DNA of 64,000 nt from assembly GCF_947623445.1 (NCBI RefSeq), contig NC_135240.1:12400001-12464000 (forward strand), written 5' to 3'. Of the stretch, positions 25,832 to 39,415 are shown one piece after another (position 1 is the stretch's first letter; every line of letters begins with the position of its first letter). Below the pieces are notes generated by a model. That model was not told the DNA's origin. It saw only the letters and a program-made list of their open reading frames with translations, and did no database searches. Source of the stretch: Clavelina lepadiformis. Taxonomy: Eukaryota; Chordata; Ascidiacea; Aplousobranchia; Clavelinidae. Position numbers and translations under genes: made by a program.

Positions 25832-28536
25832 CTAAAAAAAAGCTTTTGCATACGTAACAGTGGCGATTGATCCTCCTAGTAACGCGCCCACGTAAATTTT
25901 TCTCCCCATGGAATGGCACCAAAGAGCAGCGGTGGCAGTGATATAAAAGAAAGCTGATGGCAGGGTGTGCGTGATAGACAAGGTGGAAAGTGTGCCGTCA
26001 CGAAGATCTTCACCATCGTCAATCTGACGCCGATATTTTGTTACAACACCGGCAATGCAATCTTCTTCTTCTTTCAGTTCTTCAATAGAAAAATGGCGGC
26101 ATAGCAAGGAATTCTTTCGTTCGAAACGTGAATGGAGCCATGACATCGTTGTTTTTTGCGACGAACAAGGGATTTTATCCATTACAATTCGATCAAAACG
26201 GATATAAATTTGTGGTGAACTACTGACCAAAAATCTCCACATATTAGGTGCGGAAGGCCTCACACTGGCTGCAAATGTAATGTTAAACAAATTAATGCAG
26301 TACAAACAAATAAGATATTTATGGAAATAATTCACACACTTGTGCTACATCGTTACCCAACAGAAAACAAAAATCCTGTGTACATTAAGTTCACATCTAT
26401 ATGCCTCACCCACTTGTAGAAACATTTACGTAACGAGGAACTAAGTATTAAAATAGAAGGTAACGAAGTCCATATCAGGCAATATTTTCAGCCTAAAGTT
26501 GTATTTCAGAAGTACAAGCTACCTGTTTTAGGTCTATCCTTTTCGTCATAAATAATGGTTGCATCATAAACAGCATCCACGTATTTTCTCATGGAGGTTA
26601 TTGCGCAATGAAATGCTTTAATGCGTGGCGTAAGAACCTGTATTAAAAAGTGTAGGAGCAGCAACCGTTAACAAACAAACGTAGTTTGCATGTTGAATTT
26701 TTGATTAATTCAACCTGATTAAGTGGTCGCAAATCATTTTCAATCGCATATGCTTGACTTTTTTGCAGCAGTTTTTCCCTCTTTTCGGAAAACCGGGTTC
26801 CTTCCGGAAAAATCACAAAATACATGTCCACTTCGCTGTAAGTTGAAATTTAAGTGTTATATTACCAGACCCCCGTCGACAATGTTTTAAATGTTTCTAA
26901 GTTAACTACTGGGATAATGCATGAACCCATTTTTTCATTTTAACTATTTCTTTGGCATGCATCACAGTAATACCTTTGAATAAGACCATTCAAAACCTTT
27001 TTCATATTTCTTTCATTGTACAGCCCATCTCTTCTCACAAAGACTCCTCCATGAACACCAAAAACGTATCCATATAGCGGCATGTATTTGATACTGTCTT
27101 TAAACACATATCGCAAATTTCCAACCATGTTTTGCCTAAATAGTAACAAATGCCAACCAATAGTATATTACGACCACTATCTTTCATTACTTCGTGCTAA
27201 TTTTTGAAATTTATTTTAATTACATATATATATTTTGAACTAAGTGAATAAATTGGTTTTAATTTTTGCAAATTTGTTATTTCGTCAATCAGGCTGCAGT
27301 CCTGCAATTTGAACGATTTGAAATTGCACAAATCTGCAAATGACATTCATGACATGACATATTCACACCAATAAATATGATATGATGTCATTTTAGCACT
27401 AAGTTACCTTATTGAGAGTACATCAGTGACAATCCAGTCCATAGTGCACTGATGATTGCAAATTAAAATCACATTTTCTTTCTCTTTGGGAATATCTCCA
27501 GATATAAAAATTTCAGCGCCTAAATTTTCATTACAAGTTAAAATGCATATAGAATCCCATGCTATGTTACTGATTTATATTTTCTTTAACTACTGAGCAA
27601 GCTGTGCAACTAAGTTTCATCATCATCAGGGCAATTAGGTAATTGCTGATCAAAATAGGAATCTGGCCTGCATTCATAGGGAAAGGTATTGAAATGTTCA
27701 TGCTCAGAATGAAAAAAGCAAGATATTTAAAACCAGCAGATTTAAACCAGAGGTAGACTTCAAAAAAGTTGGATTTAATCAAATGCAATTTTAATCCAAA
27801 TCTTATCTATCAAATCCAAAAAGTTAATATAAGTATATGCAGCTAACAGTAACCAAGAGAATGGCCGATCAAATGATATACGACAACTGATAAGCATAAA
27901 AATACCAATATGTTATTGGTTTTGAAGTGTCAGAAAACGCTAAGATGATCATTACAATTACTACGAACTGGTCTTAGTGCAATTTTCTAAAAATACACAC
28001 TTTTTATGATTACGAAGTATTGTTCCGATTTTTTGTTCACCAGAACCACTTATTAAGAGCAAGTGTCATTTTTACCTTGTTTAAGAGCATTACAATAGTA
28101 GCAAACAGTGTATTCATTTTCATTACCACATGCCCAGCAACCAAGTTGCATCATCCAACTAAATCCCCAGCTAAATACCAAACAAGTAACCAGTTGAGGC
28201 ATTCATATGTACAATACTAACCTGTGGTGTGTTCGAAGAAGAATATAATTACTTTTTGATATGAACCCCAAAGAAAATCATCGCCTTTATAAAAATATTT
28301 CCATGGAAGAGGAAGGGATATAAGTCTCCAACTGAAGAAAACAATTATTTATGAAAACAACTGGTGATGTTGAAGTACAGTGATAAAAAAACAAGAGATT
28401 ACATGGTTAACTAACTTCACCAGATCATAGAGCTAACAAACATGGGAATAAGATCACCAGTCACCAACCAAAGTTTCTTATTGTAGAAGAAATGATTTTG
28501 CCTAACTGATATTGTTAAGCTAGACTTTGTTAGTAC
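25832..28536 (-). CDS. 1-acylglycerol-3-phosphate acyltransferase, AGPAT5-like
   Basis: Seven exons on the minus strand, all in phase: 28421-28536, 28222-28331, 27408-27519, 26974-27135, 26715-26835, 26523-26637, 25832-26268; about 390 residues against 364 in human AGPAT5. The enzyme transfers an acyl group from acyl-CoA to lysophosphatidic acid to make phosphatidic acid in ER or mitochondrial membranes. Visible are the catalytic NHxxxxD motif (NHQCTMD, exon 3), the FPEGTR substrate motif (exon 5), VLTPRIKAF (exon 6) and two hydrophobic C-terminal segments. WRLISLPLPWKYFY and IIFFFEHTTG match the N-terminal part of the AGPAT5 branch. The start is uncertain: Met at 28536 gives a usual length, Met at 28614 is also open. 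Exon 1 lies inside the 11-kb duplicated segment and has a second copy at 6-121. Confidence 0.9.
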
Positions 28537-30474
28537 CATGCTGGTCACGATAATATGAGATAATGTCAAGAAAACTTCAGACTTGCACACTGTAATACAC
28601 TTGCATATGCTCATTTAAACACCTGCACTTGCTATGAAAGTGTGCGCAAAACTAAGTATAAGTTACATGGCCACATTTAGATCATTTGGAGAAAATTTAC
28701 CTTAAGTGCATGTTGTGGTCTATGTTTTTAAACATAAAATTCAATGCAATATCGCTGACACGTTTTATAAAACATGCTACAAAAAATTACACAGGTCTTT
28801 TTCTAGTATATCACAAAATTATTTGTATTTGGCAAACTTAGAAATATTGTATGGTAGTTCCACACAAAGTGCACATCACAATCCATAATGGAATCAAAGA
28901 ACTTTGTCTGCCACCAAGCTTACTGCCAACTTTATGCCAGCAGGAACCATATACAATGCGCTTGACTATCACTCATAAGCAAAAGCCTCAACAACAATAA
29001 AAGGTTTGGTAGGAGCTGGTTGCGTAAAGCAAGAGATGGAGATGTTATGAGGGTAAAATGGGAAAATAGTAGTAGCAATGGACATTTAAAGTTATCACTT
29101 GTTGTATTTAAAGAAAAATTGGTGAAGCGCATAGCTTAAGAAGACAGTAAGCTGTTACTAGATCTCAATTTTCACCAGGCGACTTTATGCACTGTACATC
29201 ATACAACAACAACCAGTTCGAGCAGAAAAAGTGCAGTTTAAGAAGCTTTTGAACAGGATAAAACTAGAATCACAATGATTTTGTTGTACTCTTACGTAGG
29301 GATTTAAAAACGCTGTTTAGACCAACCAAAAGGCAGAATGGTTGATGTTGTTTTCTAGCCTGTGAATTACAATAGCAGTTCATGCTTGAATGTCCTAGGT
29401 CGTGTGCAGAATTAGGCTAAAAATCGCGATGAAAGTAGCTAAAATTGGGTTTGTTACGCCAAAAATTCTGGTGTCCATTTTGAGTCCCTGTTAAAAAAGT
29501 TCGAATCATGTTTTTTTGATGGTATTTTATGGAATATTAGTCCAGAGCATACTACTGTAAATTGACATGTAAAATTTCAGGAGGATTTTTTAACCTAATG
29601 GAGGATTTTTCAAGTAATCAGTTTTTTAGTAAACTTGTTGCATAATTCAACAAACAAGACTTTTATGGCAGTTTTTGGTATTGGCCAACTCCTTAATGAG
29701 ATACTCAGTTCAAGGGTGCATTCCGTGTGATGCATTCGCTGAAGATGAGTTGTATATACATAACGAGTACGCCAAAGACTTGCTATGCCATTTTCAGTCT
29801 CTAAAAAAAGGAGACACTGTGTTCTTTGTCATCTAAACAAAAAGAAAACAGAACAAGAAGGTGAATTTGCAGTTGCCATGGTTTCAATACGGTTGCACCT
29901 CCGACTACAAAGTACGGCAGTTTTCGACTGGAATTCGTGTGTTCAAAGACGCGAGAATGCACACCGGGTCTATATAGAAGCAAGCGGTCCAATCAGCTCA
30001 GGGCCTTAAACTGACTTGAATCTAGGCTACTTACGTGGTATGTATCAGAAGATAAGTTGGCGAAACTGCTACCATTATAGTCGTCCCTATTGCTCCACGA
30101 ATGATCCTGTGCAACTCTTTAACAATATTGAAGATGGCCATGGTCCAGACACTTTCCGTCGTAGTCTTAATACAACACCTGTTTAATTATACATTCGCAA
30201 GAAGCGTCTATAGGCCAACCTGTAATTTGTCTACATATATAAACATGCTGTTTTAATAACGTTTAAGGGGCTCCCCCAAGTAAAACCAATCTTGTCATCT
30301 TTAATAAACATTAATATGTAATATTCTTTCCTACGAACTCAATTGAGAAAACAGTATAAAACAGAACACACTTAATGCGTAATATTAACTTAATTTGTTT
30401 TTTGATGTTGTTTAAGTTTTAAAAAGTTCCTAATTCCAAAACGGTGATTCCCATTAAGACAGAATGTAATGTAA

Positions 30475-30620
30475 TTTCACCCCATTCGTCAAGGATTAGC
30501 CCATAGGAAAGGGAAAAAAGATTGCATGGATTACCCATTCGTATGGGCTAAAAAGAATATTTCCATCTCTTAAAATAATTGTTGTAAGGCTAATCGTGTT
30601 CGAATGAGGTAATCCATTTG
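30475..30620 (+). repeat. Dispersed repeat, copy b
   Basis: Same element as 2060-2205, present because the 11-kb segment is duplicated. Confidence 0.8.
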
Positions 30621-33080
30621 GGCACGTCACATTGCTGGTAGCTGTGTAGAAAACAGACAGCATACGTGAATTTACAGTGACTTCATTGCATCTACAGTGT
30701 AATAAATAGTGTCATCCCGCATATAAGCTAGGTTGCTTGGCCTACATAGACCTAAAACAATTGGCGGTAGTTGAAATACAGGACCCTGTATTGGCCTATA
30801 GCCTACATAATGTCCTTTGTAATGAAATGACTTATGCCTACAGATTATATAGGTATATAGTCTAGGCCTATAGTACAGGCTACCAGTATTCCAGTACTGC
30901 ACCGACACACTAAAATGTTTGCAAGAAGGCCTATATGCCCTATAACTAACTTTGAAACACACTTCAGTAGAATATTAAATATTGCATCTATCATGATGAT
31001 TGTCAGCTAGTAGTGGTAAGCATCCCGGACTGCTGAGTAATTGAGTTTGGAGCTTTTTTCCCCATCATTAAGTATGAACATTCACCGAAAGCTGCCAAGC
31101 CCAATATGCGACATTAACGTTTATGAAAAACAATATTGGGTGCTTCCTTGCCTAACTTTGCAATTTGGGTGACATCTATCTCACCGACTGCCAGTTATAC
31201 CCATTGTGGAATGCGTGGCAACTACACAATCAAGGTTTTTAAAGACTATGCTTGCTGCACCCGAATATTTCACATGTAGACACTACCTCTTGCAAACACA
31301 GGCCACAGTTTCTAGATTTTGCCAACCAAATTGCAAAGTGTACCCCACCCCACCCCTACTCATCCTCCACCTAGTCATTCTAGTTTCAGCCATCTTGCAC
31401 TTCTAAGATCTCGTTGAAAGGTGCAATGATTTCAGTGTGGTCAGATTCTAAATTCAGAAAAAAACTACAACTGTACATGCCTAGTCGGTTACAGCTTACG
31501 CTATTTGTATTTTGCTAGTCTACTTGGGTCTTGAAATAGACACTTATTTCACTAGGTGCCAGTAGCCGAAGTAAGAAAATACAAATATGAAAAATGGCAG
31601 TTTGGCTAGTCTGTCACGTGGAAGGTTTGCTTCTCAGTATTTACGGTTCACAGTTGGGTAGTTGTGAATATAACATTGATTGCATGCATTGTAATTTTTC
31701 AACTTAACGGTTACAGCGTTAGACAGAATAATCAACTTTTTCGTTACAGAATCACAACCTTTATCTTTGCGCAGCGTGACTAGAGTTTAGTAACTGAACT
31801 TGTTTTTGTCTAAGTTTCAACTTTTTTATTTGAATTTTTTATATTGTATTTCTCGAATTTGAAACTGTATAGTGAATTTGAAATAGCTAACTACGAGCGG
31901 TAGCAAGCTGAGCCAGGTGCTTTAACTGCTACATCTTTGAGCTGGCATTTTGTGCAGGAGCTAATTTATAAGTACTAACTGTTTGAAAATCAAGGTCTTC
32001 CACACATCACACAGACTTTTGTTACCGGCACAGGATTTCAAGGGCTAGATTAAACATCATGGGTCAGCAGGTTGAGCTCCTGTGAGTCTTGCATAGTTCA
32101 TTCTCCAGGCCCTGTGTACCCAATTGTAATGAAATGAACCTTGTAAATATTTGCTGGTTACCGTAGTAGAAAGTGTGGTGTAAGACTTAACTTACCTTAA
32201 ATTGCTTAAATTTAATTTAAAATGTTAGAATTCCATGTTACTTACTTCATAAGCAGATAGAATTTTACTCAATTTTTACTATATATTGTTGGTCTACATG
32301 AGCAGATCTTAACCAATGGGCTATTACTAACCTATGCAATCCTTTTATGAACAAAAATTATTTGCACGAAAACGTTTTCTTGTTTATGAGTATATATTGT
32401 AGGCTACTGCCACTGGCTAAACAGACCCAAATAGATGTGGATGACTCACATCTCACTGATTAGAACTTTCAAGTATTAAATATATTGCTGAGATATGTAT
32501 ACCTTGTGTTTGTGGCATATATCATATCAAATTGTCTGGGCAAGCAAGTCGCTGCAATGGTATGCAGGTATCATAAACAATAGACTACACTATGGTATGT
32601 ACCTCCATGTTAATGCCTTGTTTATTCGTATCACCGGTAAGTTTGGTAATTTATACATACAGTACTTGAAAAACTCGCTAATATAGTTACATTAAATAAT
32701 AATTATAATCTGCAACACTGTATTGTAAATTATGAATCATGACATAGGATCATAATTTTTTCTTAACTGAGACAGCTATTGAGACCAGGTATTCTCAACT
32801 TTTGTGCAATCATATGCAGTATATTTTATATATACATTTGAATGTATTCTTTTTAGCTTTATTTTCAGATATAGGCTTCCCAGCTGATTTAAATTACACT
32901 ACAAAATCTAACTGAGTTAGTAGTGATCTAACTTTGAAATGAATATTGCACACTCTTACATAACCCCTCCCTCTTTGTAGGATTGAATTTATTGTTGTAA
33001 TTGTTAGACAAAAATATCTATAACACAAGAATTTGCCTGTATGTTTACTGCAAATGGAAACTTGACCTACGTGTCAAGAA

Positions 33081-36000
33081 ATGGGAAAAATAAAAGGAGT
33101 AAGTACATTTACTATATTTTACTATGTTTTTTACGTTTTTTATCTAACGTCTGTTTAAATGGGATAGCTAATAAGATAGTAATTAGTTTCTTTTCATACC
33201 AATTTCAAGCGTTAATACCAAGAATTTGTTAATCTAAATCAGGGTAGTCCTGTTATTTTTTCTACATGGGGCAGCAATAATAGTGGTTAGAGTAATCAAT
33301 ATATTGATATATCTTTTCCATTGCATAGGGAATTACAAAAGCTAAGTTTCGATATTGGGTAAAAGAACCCAAAAAAAGAAAACGACCCGTTTACCTCTTT
33401 GGCAAAACATTTGGTCCAGCGTTGAAACCCAATGCAAACAGTCACATAGTTACAAGAGGTTCTGTGGAAGGTGATCTAACTGCTACAAATCCTGAAATAC
33501 CAAGCACTAGTAATGTTAACAGTTCTTGTGGAGGTGAATGAAAGAAATAATATAAGGAGATTTACAATATATTTCACATTTTTATGCTACATTTTTTCTG
33601 AAAATAATCACTTAACAGTCATATTGAATACTGCATTTTAATTTTCATGTTATCACAGAGTTGGAAGAAAATTTAAATTACAAAATCAGAAGAGAGAAGC
33701 TGTCTTCAGATTGGCGATTAGTTGAAGAAAAGTTGTTTAAGTTGTCCATAACCCTCTATTCTCCTGAGCGACGTACTTGCTGTGTATGCTTTGAAGAAGT
33801 TGCCAACATAATTCGTTGTGGAGATTGTGGGCCAAATGTATATTACTGTCGTCAGTGCTGGGATAACTGTCATTCTTTTGTTTGGTATCATTTGCCAGAC
33901 ATATGGATGGTAATTAATAATTATATACAAATATCTTTATTTTTGTAAAGGTTATTCACAAAAAGACCACTCATTTATCTGGATATAAAAGGCCATTAAT
34001 GTTTGTAAACATTTTAGTGCTGTAGGCAGTCTTAAGAAATGTTTATTAATTTGTCTGTTGATAATCAACAATAATTATTTCAAATGTATATATATAATAA
34101 GTTAAATACATTCGTCTACATAAAATAATTTATCATACCTTTAATTAATTACCACAAGAAAAAGTTGTCACTGGCAGAATATTAGAGGAAAAGAAACAGT
34201 AGCTTACATTTCTTTAAACTGGTCTAGACAACAATGTCATAGTTGCTTTTTGTGCAGTAGAATGTAAAAACTGTTTGGGTTAATACTGTAAACCAAGTAT
34301 CTTTGCAATTATTCCTACATTTTTACCGGAATGTATCGAATAATGTTGAACTTAGATCTCTGTTTACAATATTGTTAAAAACATTTTCACAGCTGAGAAA
34401 TGCAAAATGTGTCAAAAATGTATCTGAAGTATAAAAAGTAAAAGACAATACTGGTGCCATATGTATGACACATTTTATTTCATGGCCTTCAAAAGATTCC
34501 CCTCCAACACATTTTTCAAAGCCCTTCCATTATACCACTACTACTTACTAATAAAACTTTTTTAAATGCTCAAACATCTCCAGGTCTCTGCCAAATCAGT
34601 AATAGCAAGACTGGCAGCTGGAGAATGATGTTTGTGCTTGTTCTTTTTTTAGCTGTAAGTTGTTTCAAATCGCTCAATGTCATCAATTATATCAATGATA
34701 GGCAGTTATTCAGACAAATCTGGAACAAAAAATTCTGTGCAACAAAGTGAAGCATCCAGGCATGATGAAATTATAGAATTAAAGTGGTGAAGGAGATTTT
34801 AAGTTAAGCATATATTTAGGGAAAACGTTTTGCAGTTCTTCGTTAAAGTTTAGCTGCTTCTGCTCACAATGTATCACAGAAGACAGTTGGAGTAAGATAA
34901 GGTTGTAAATGATTGCTTTTTGAGACAGCCTAAATATTTCAGTGTAGAAGCCATGTTACACGAAATCAAAAAAATGTGTTGTTGTGGTATTTGACCACAT
35001 AGGAAAACAAAATTAAGCGGTAAGCTTCTACCCATGTTAAAATCGTTGATTAAAACAGACTTAGTTTTTTTACAGAACTATTCCTGTATTTCTTGTGTAT
35101 GTACCAATATCACTTAGTTAAAATATCCAAACATGCTCTTGCAATTTTAGTCAACATATTACTTGTAACACATTGTTAATGGTATTATTTACACTTTACA
35201 GGGTAACATGTTTTGCAAAATGGTCACTCCGATACGACTTTTGAAGAGATTTGATGGTCATGAATGTCAGTCAAGTTACACTCGACACATTACAGTGGTT
35301 GATTACAAAGGTATAATTTTTTTTATTCCTTTGCATTTATTATAAATCATCTCTGCCATTCTTTCATCCATTGTTTTCTTGTTCATTGGCAAAGTTTGCA
35401 TTTTAGGTTTTGAAAATGTGGTTTCTGTACAATTTTGCTATTGTGAGAGTGAGCCTGAAACTCTGTTAAGATTAAATCTGTGGACCTGTTCGCCCAAAAA
35501 GCCTAAACTAGCAGTATCCATTGACCTATTGGAATACTTTCGAGCCTTGTGTCTCGAAAAACATCTTTCCACTGAAGGATTTTGCCATGCTCTTGAAAAT
35601 AGATTTTTGCGAGTACCTGGATATACAGCAGGGGTTAGCACTTTTTAGTGTTTTGTATTTCTAAGAAAATCCGAAACAACCTGTGGATGTTTCTTGTTTT
35701 TTTTGTTTTAGGTAAAGTCTTTGTCAAGAGTTTTGCTACAAGAAGTGGTTGAGGCATATAGACACCATGTCTATAAGCTGCAACATCTGCATGGTTTGGT
35801 CTCTTCTGATGATATAGATACGGGTACCCTGTGTCCAGCATGTGAAGGGGTAAAGCTAAGAAGTGTGATTGAAAGTTCCCAGGCCTCTGTGATCGAGTGT
35901 AAATGCTTGGCTTTAACTGCGTTTTGTTGGTAGAATCCTGAAGGTATGCGGACATATTGCTTAGATGCAAATTTTGGTTTGGTGAGAAGAATTTTGTCCG

Positions 36001-39000
36001 GGAGTAGAAGCTGTGATCCTCACCACAAACAATCTTTTTTTTTAAACCAAAACGAAGTCGACAGCTTTGTAGACACCTATGATGAAAACAAATATGGCTC
36101 GGCTGTAAGTTATTTCTTAACAGTATGTACCAAAATGCATTAAAAATATTAAATCAAGTACATAACTTCAACAATTGATTTCCAATCATATTGTTATGGT
36201 CCTATTATACATTTCAAGGAATTTCATGCATATTTATAAGAATAAATGCTGCATACTTATGCATTAATTAGAATCATTATTTTTAGTCCAAAAATTGCAA
36301 TGACTTTCAAGCAGGCAACATCATTAGATCGAAATCTAAAAGCAGTAAACTGGCTATCAAAGGTGTATTTGGTGTTTGTTGTAAACATGAGTTTCCGACA
36401 ATGTTTTTTGACTTAAAACATGGTGAAAGGTAAAGTGTACATTCTTGCTTTAGTTGTTTTGTGGAAGGTGTATTACTACGGTATATATGTAGAATTTGTG
36501 TATTAGTATTTGTAAACAATGTTTTTAAAACTGATTCTGTTGCAGGCTAGCATATGCAGTTTTAGCTATTGAAAAACTTCTGTAAAGAAACGAAAATAAA
36601 ATAAGAGTTTTCTATGACATAGCTTGCAAACTGAAAGTTCATCTTCAGGTATACCTTTAAGAATTTACACATGATATTGTGTTAGTATGGCAACATTGAT
36701 ATACGTTTAAATTATAGGTATACAACCCATTTTTCGAAACATATTTTATTTGTAAGCAATCTACTCCTGGGTCATTGATTGCATGTCATTAGTGTTCTTA
36801 ATGTTAGTGCATACTGCAGACGATGCTGTATGTGCAAGTTAGTTAATCATTTTTGCTTACATAAAATACTGCATTTATGTTTAAATAATAATTAAGATTT
36901 TGTGATTTTCTTTCTGGATTCCAATATGATTTCATTATTTAGGTCCGAAAAAACTTTGCAATTCTTAATAAAATAACATTTGCAGTACCTGTTTTTCATT
37001 CATATGGCCATATTTTCTCTTGTCAGGTAAACATGATATTTTATACCTATATATTGTACAACTGTTAGGTCAAAGTCTTTTAGTTTTATTACACTGAGCA
37101 CAAGAAATTCACCGAAAATATTAAGGTCTAATTTTGAAAAACTTGTTGTCTGTATGACAAAATCTTTATATAATGATGTATTCAAGTGTAATGAGATAAT
37201 TATCTCTCAGTTTTTTTGTTCTGTTTAAAATTTAGAAACAATTCAACCCAAGGTTCCTGGACGGGTTTGGACTTACGGATGGTGAAACTGTGGAGCGATT
37301 ATGGGCATACCTTCGTGGATTTAACAAAATCTCAAAAGAGATGAAACCGGAACATCGTACTGATTTGCTTACCGATGGCTTGATTCTTTATGGGCGCAAG
37401 ATCAAAAAAAAATTGGGTAAGCCTTGTTTGTGATTTGGTCCAGATTGACTTAAGATATCTTCACGCAATTAAGTAAACTTGCATGATTTAGGTTTTCTTT
37501 TTCTTCAGCTTTCAAACATGCACTAAATAACTAAAATAAATATGACAAGCTTTAAGCTCTGTTTCAAAGGTTATGCATTGATGAACAAGCTGAAGAGAGC
37601 TAGCTGCAAAATGGAATTGGCCAAGAGTGAATTAGAAGCTATGGCAGCTTCTTACCCTGGTGGTATGTATGATTATGTGTCTTTGTATATTTGTATTTGT
37701 ATCATCTATTTGAATTATTATATTCCATGTTATTTATTTTCAGAAATGAGAGTATAACATTATACAATAAACCTTACAGGAACATTAACACAACATCAAT
37801 TAAAAGCAATAGCTCTGCAACCAGAGCCGTATTCTTCTGCAGAAATGGCATCTTTTTCTTGGGTAGAAGAATACTCACTTAAACTTCAAGAATACTACTG
37901 GTTGAAGTGAGTTGACTAAATGTTTTCTGAATGATACATTTTTCAATACAATTTTGTGGTGTATAAAATTCATGCTAGTTACTGTTTGTGGGTTGTATTG
38001 CAAAAGTGAAAATTGCGAAACTGTTGAACATACAAATTTAAGTACTGAATCCTTTAGGAATAGAATTTTGTATAATTGTATAGGAAACTATATAATTTTG
38101 TTAATTTGTAGAGAAGAAGTTGAAGATTTGACCAAGGAAATAACGTCTGAAATACTTTCTGGAAAAGTTGACCAAATTGCTAAGTAAGCTGAAGGACATA
38201 TCAATGTTAAATTGAGTTACTACAATAATTCCCCAGACATAAACGAATATTGTTACTTCCCACTGCTGCAACATCAGAAACCATTAGAAAAGCTTATAAA
38301 ACAGTAACAACAGTGTATCCACCAAATTTACTGTGATAAAGTTAAAACCCACACAATGATGGTGAAAATGCAGTATATGGGAGTTCAATTGCCAAGAGTA
38401 TTGTTTGCCAGGACATGATATATGCTTTCTTCATCGATGTATTGCATGTTCTTCTATTTTACATATTGTATGCGTTGTTTTGTAGACTTGACAGTCATCT
38501 TTCCAAAGTTGAAGTAGAAAACGGTATATTGATTCGTTGGGATGTAAAAGATGATATGATGCTTAAATATTTGTCAAGTGCTGTGAAGAAAAAAAGAGCA
38601 GAAATTTTGGAGAACATTTATAAATTAAATATCGAAAGAAAATTTTTATCTACTTTGATTCAAAAATACCCAGGTAATTTGTGCATGCACTATGCATGGG
38701 GTTACATTATCGATAAAGCTACTGTTCTGTTATTTTCAAGTTTGTACATGATGATTTTTCAGCTGGTCAAACAATTGTTCAACGACTAGTGCGAAGCATC
38801 AGGAAGGTTAACAACAACATTCGTCATCAGATTACTATGTATAATAAATACCAGAATGTTCCACAAAATGAAATGAAAAGCATAACTTTTGAAATGGTTG
38901 TCGGGTCTGGGCCAGTTAAAAACGTACCTGGTTTTATTGAAAAAAAAATCAAGGAACAACATTGCATTCGGGAAAGGTGCAAAGAAGAAATGTGTCATTT

Positions 39001-39346
39001 AAAAGAAGATATGACAAGTGTGATGAACTTCTATCAAAAGCAAATAAACATAGTGTCTAATCTTGTAGAAGGCTGTGAGGTTGTGGAACCATATGTGGTT
39101 ACCCATCAGTTGCAAGCAGAGATCGAACTTCTTTCTTTTATAAATGACATTAAGGGCACAGTACCTTTTCAAGCAAATACACCTCTGCTCAATGAGAAGC
39201 TAGGCACTTCCGATATGGCAAAATTGGACCCAATGGAGAAAGAAGATGATGAAAGTGAATCACCAATAAATTTATCTGAGCTTCAACACATTTTAACTGA
39301 ATTTGGCTCGGAAAGCGAAGGTTCAGATAACGAAGATGAAGCTTAA
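33081..39346 (+). pseudogene. KDZ-superfamily transposase, spliced, premature stop (copy 2)
   Basis: The same 16-exon gene as at 4666-10931, shifted by 28415 (first exon 33081-33098, last exon 38763-39346). It has the same TAA in exon 9, at 36583-36585. The shared nonsense codon means the lesion predates the duplication, or that the two copies are one locus assembled twice. The protein family makes DNA transposases of large cut-and-paste elements found in animals and fungi. The cysteine cluster near the N-terminus is the accessory zinc-binding segment typical of this family. Confidence 0.85.
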
Positions 39347-39415
39347 ACTAATTAGTTTTAACCCGTGTCCTTGAGTCAGTTATGCCACAAAATTACGTTT
39401 AACTGCATTTGTTTC

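Larger units (their letters stand above)
28416..39415. repeat. Segmental duplicate, copy 2 (of 1-11000)
   Basis: Second copy of the 11-kb segment. Here the left flank continues directly into the remaining exons of the AGPAT5-like gene and the right flank continues without a gap into unique sequence, so this is the better-placed copy. Both the premature stop in the KDZ gene and the splice sites are shared with copy 1. Confidence 0.95.
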
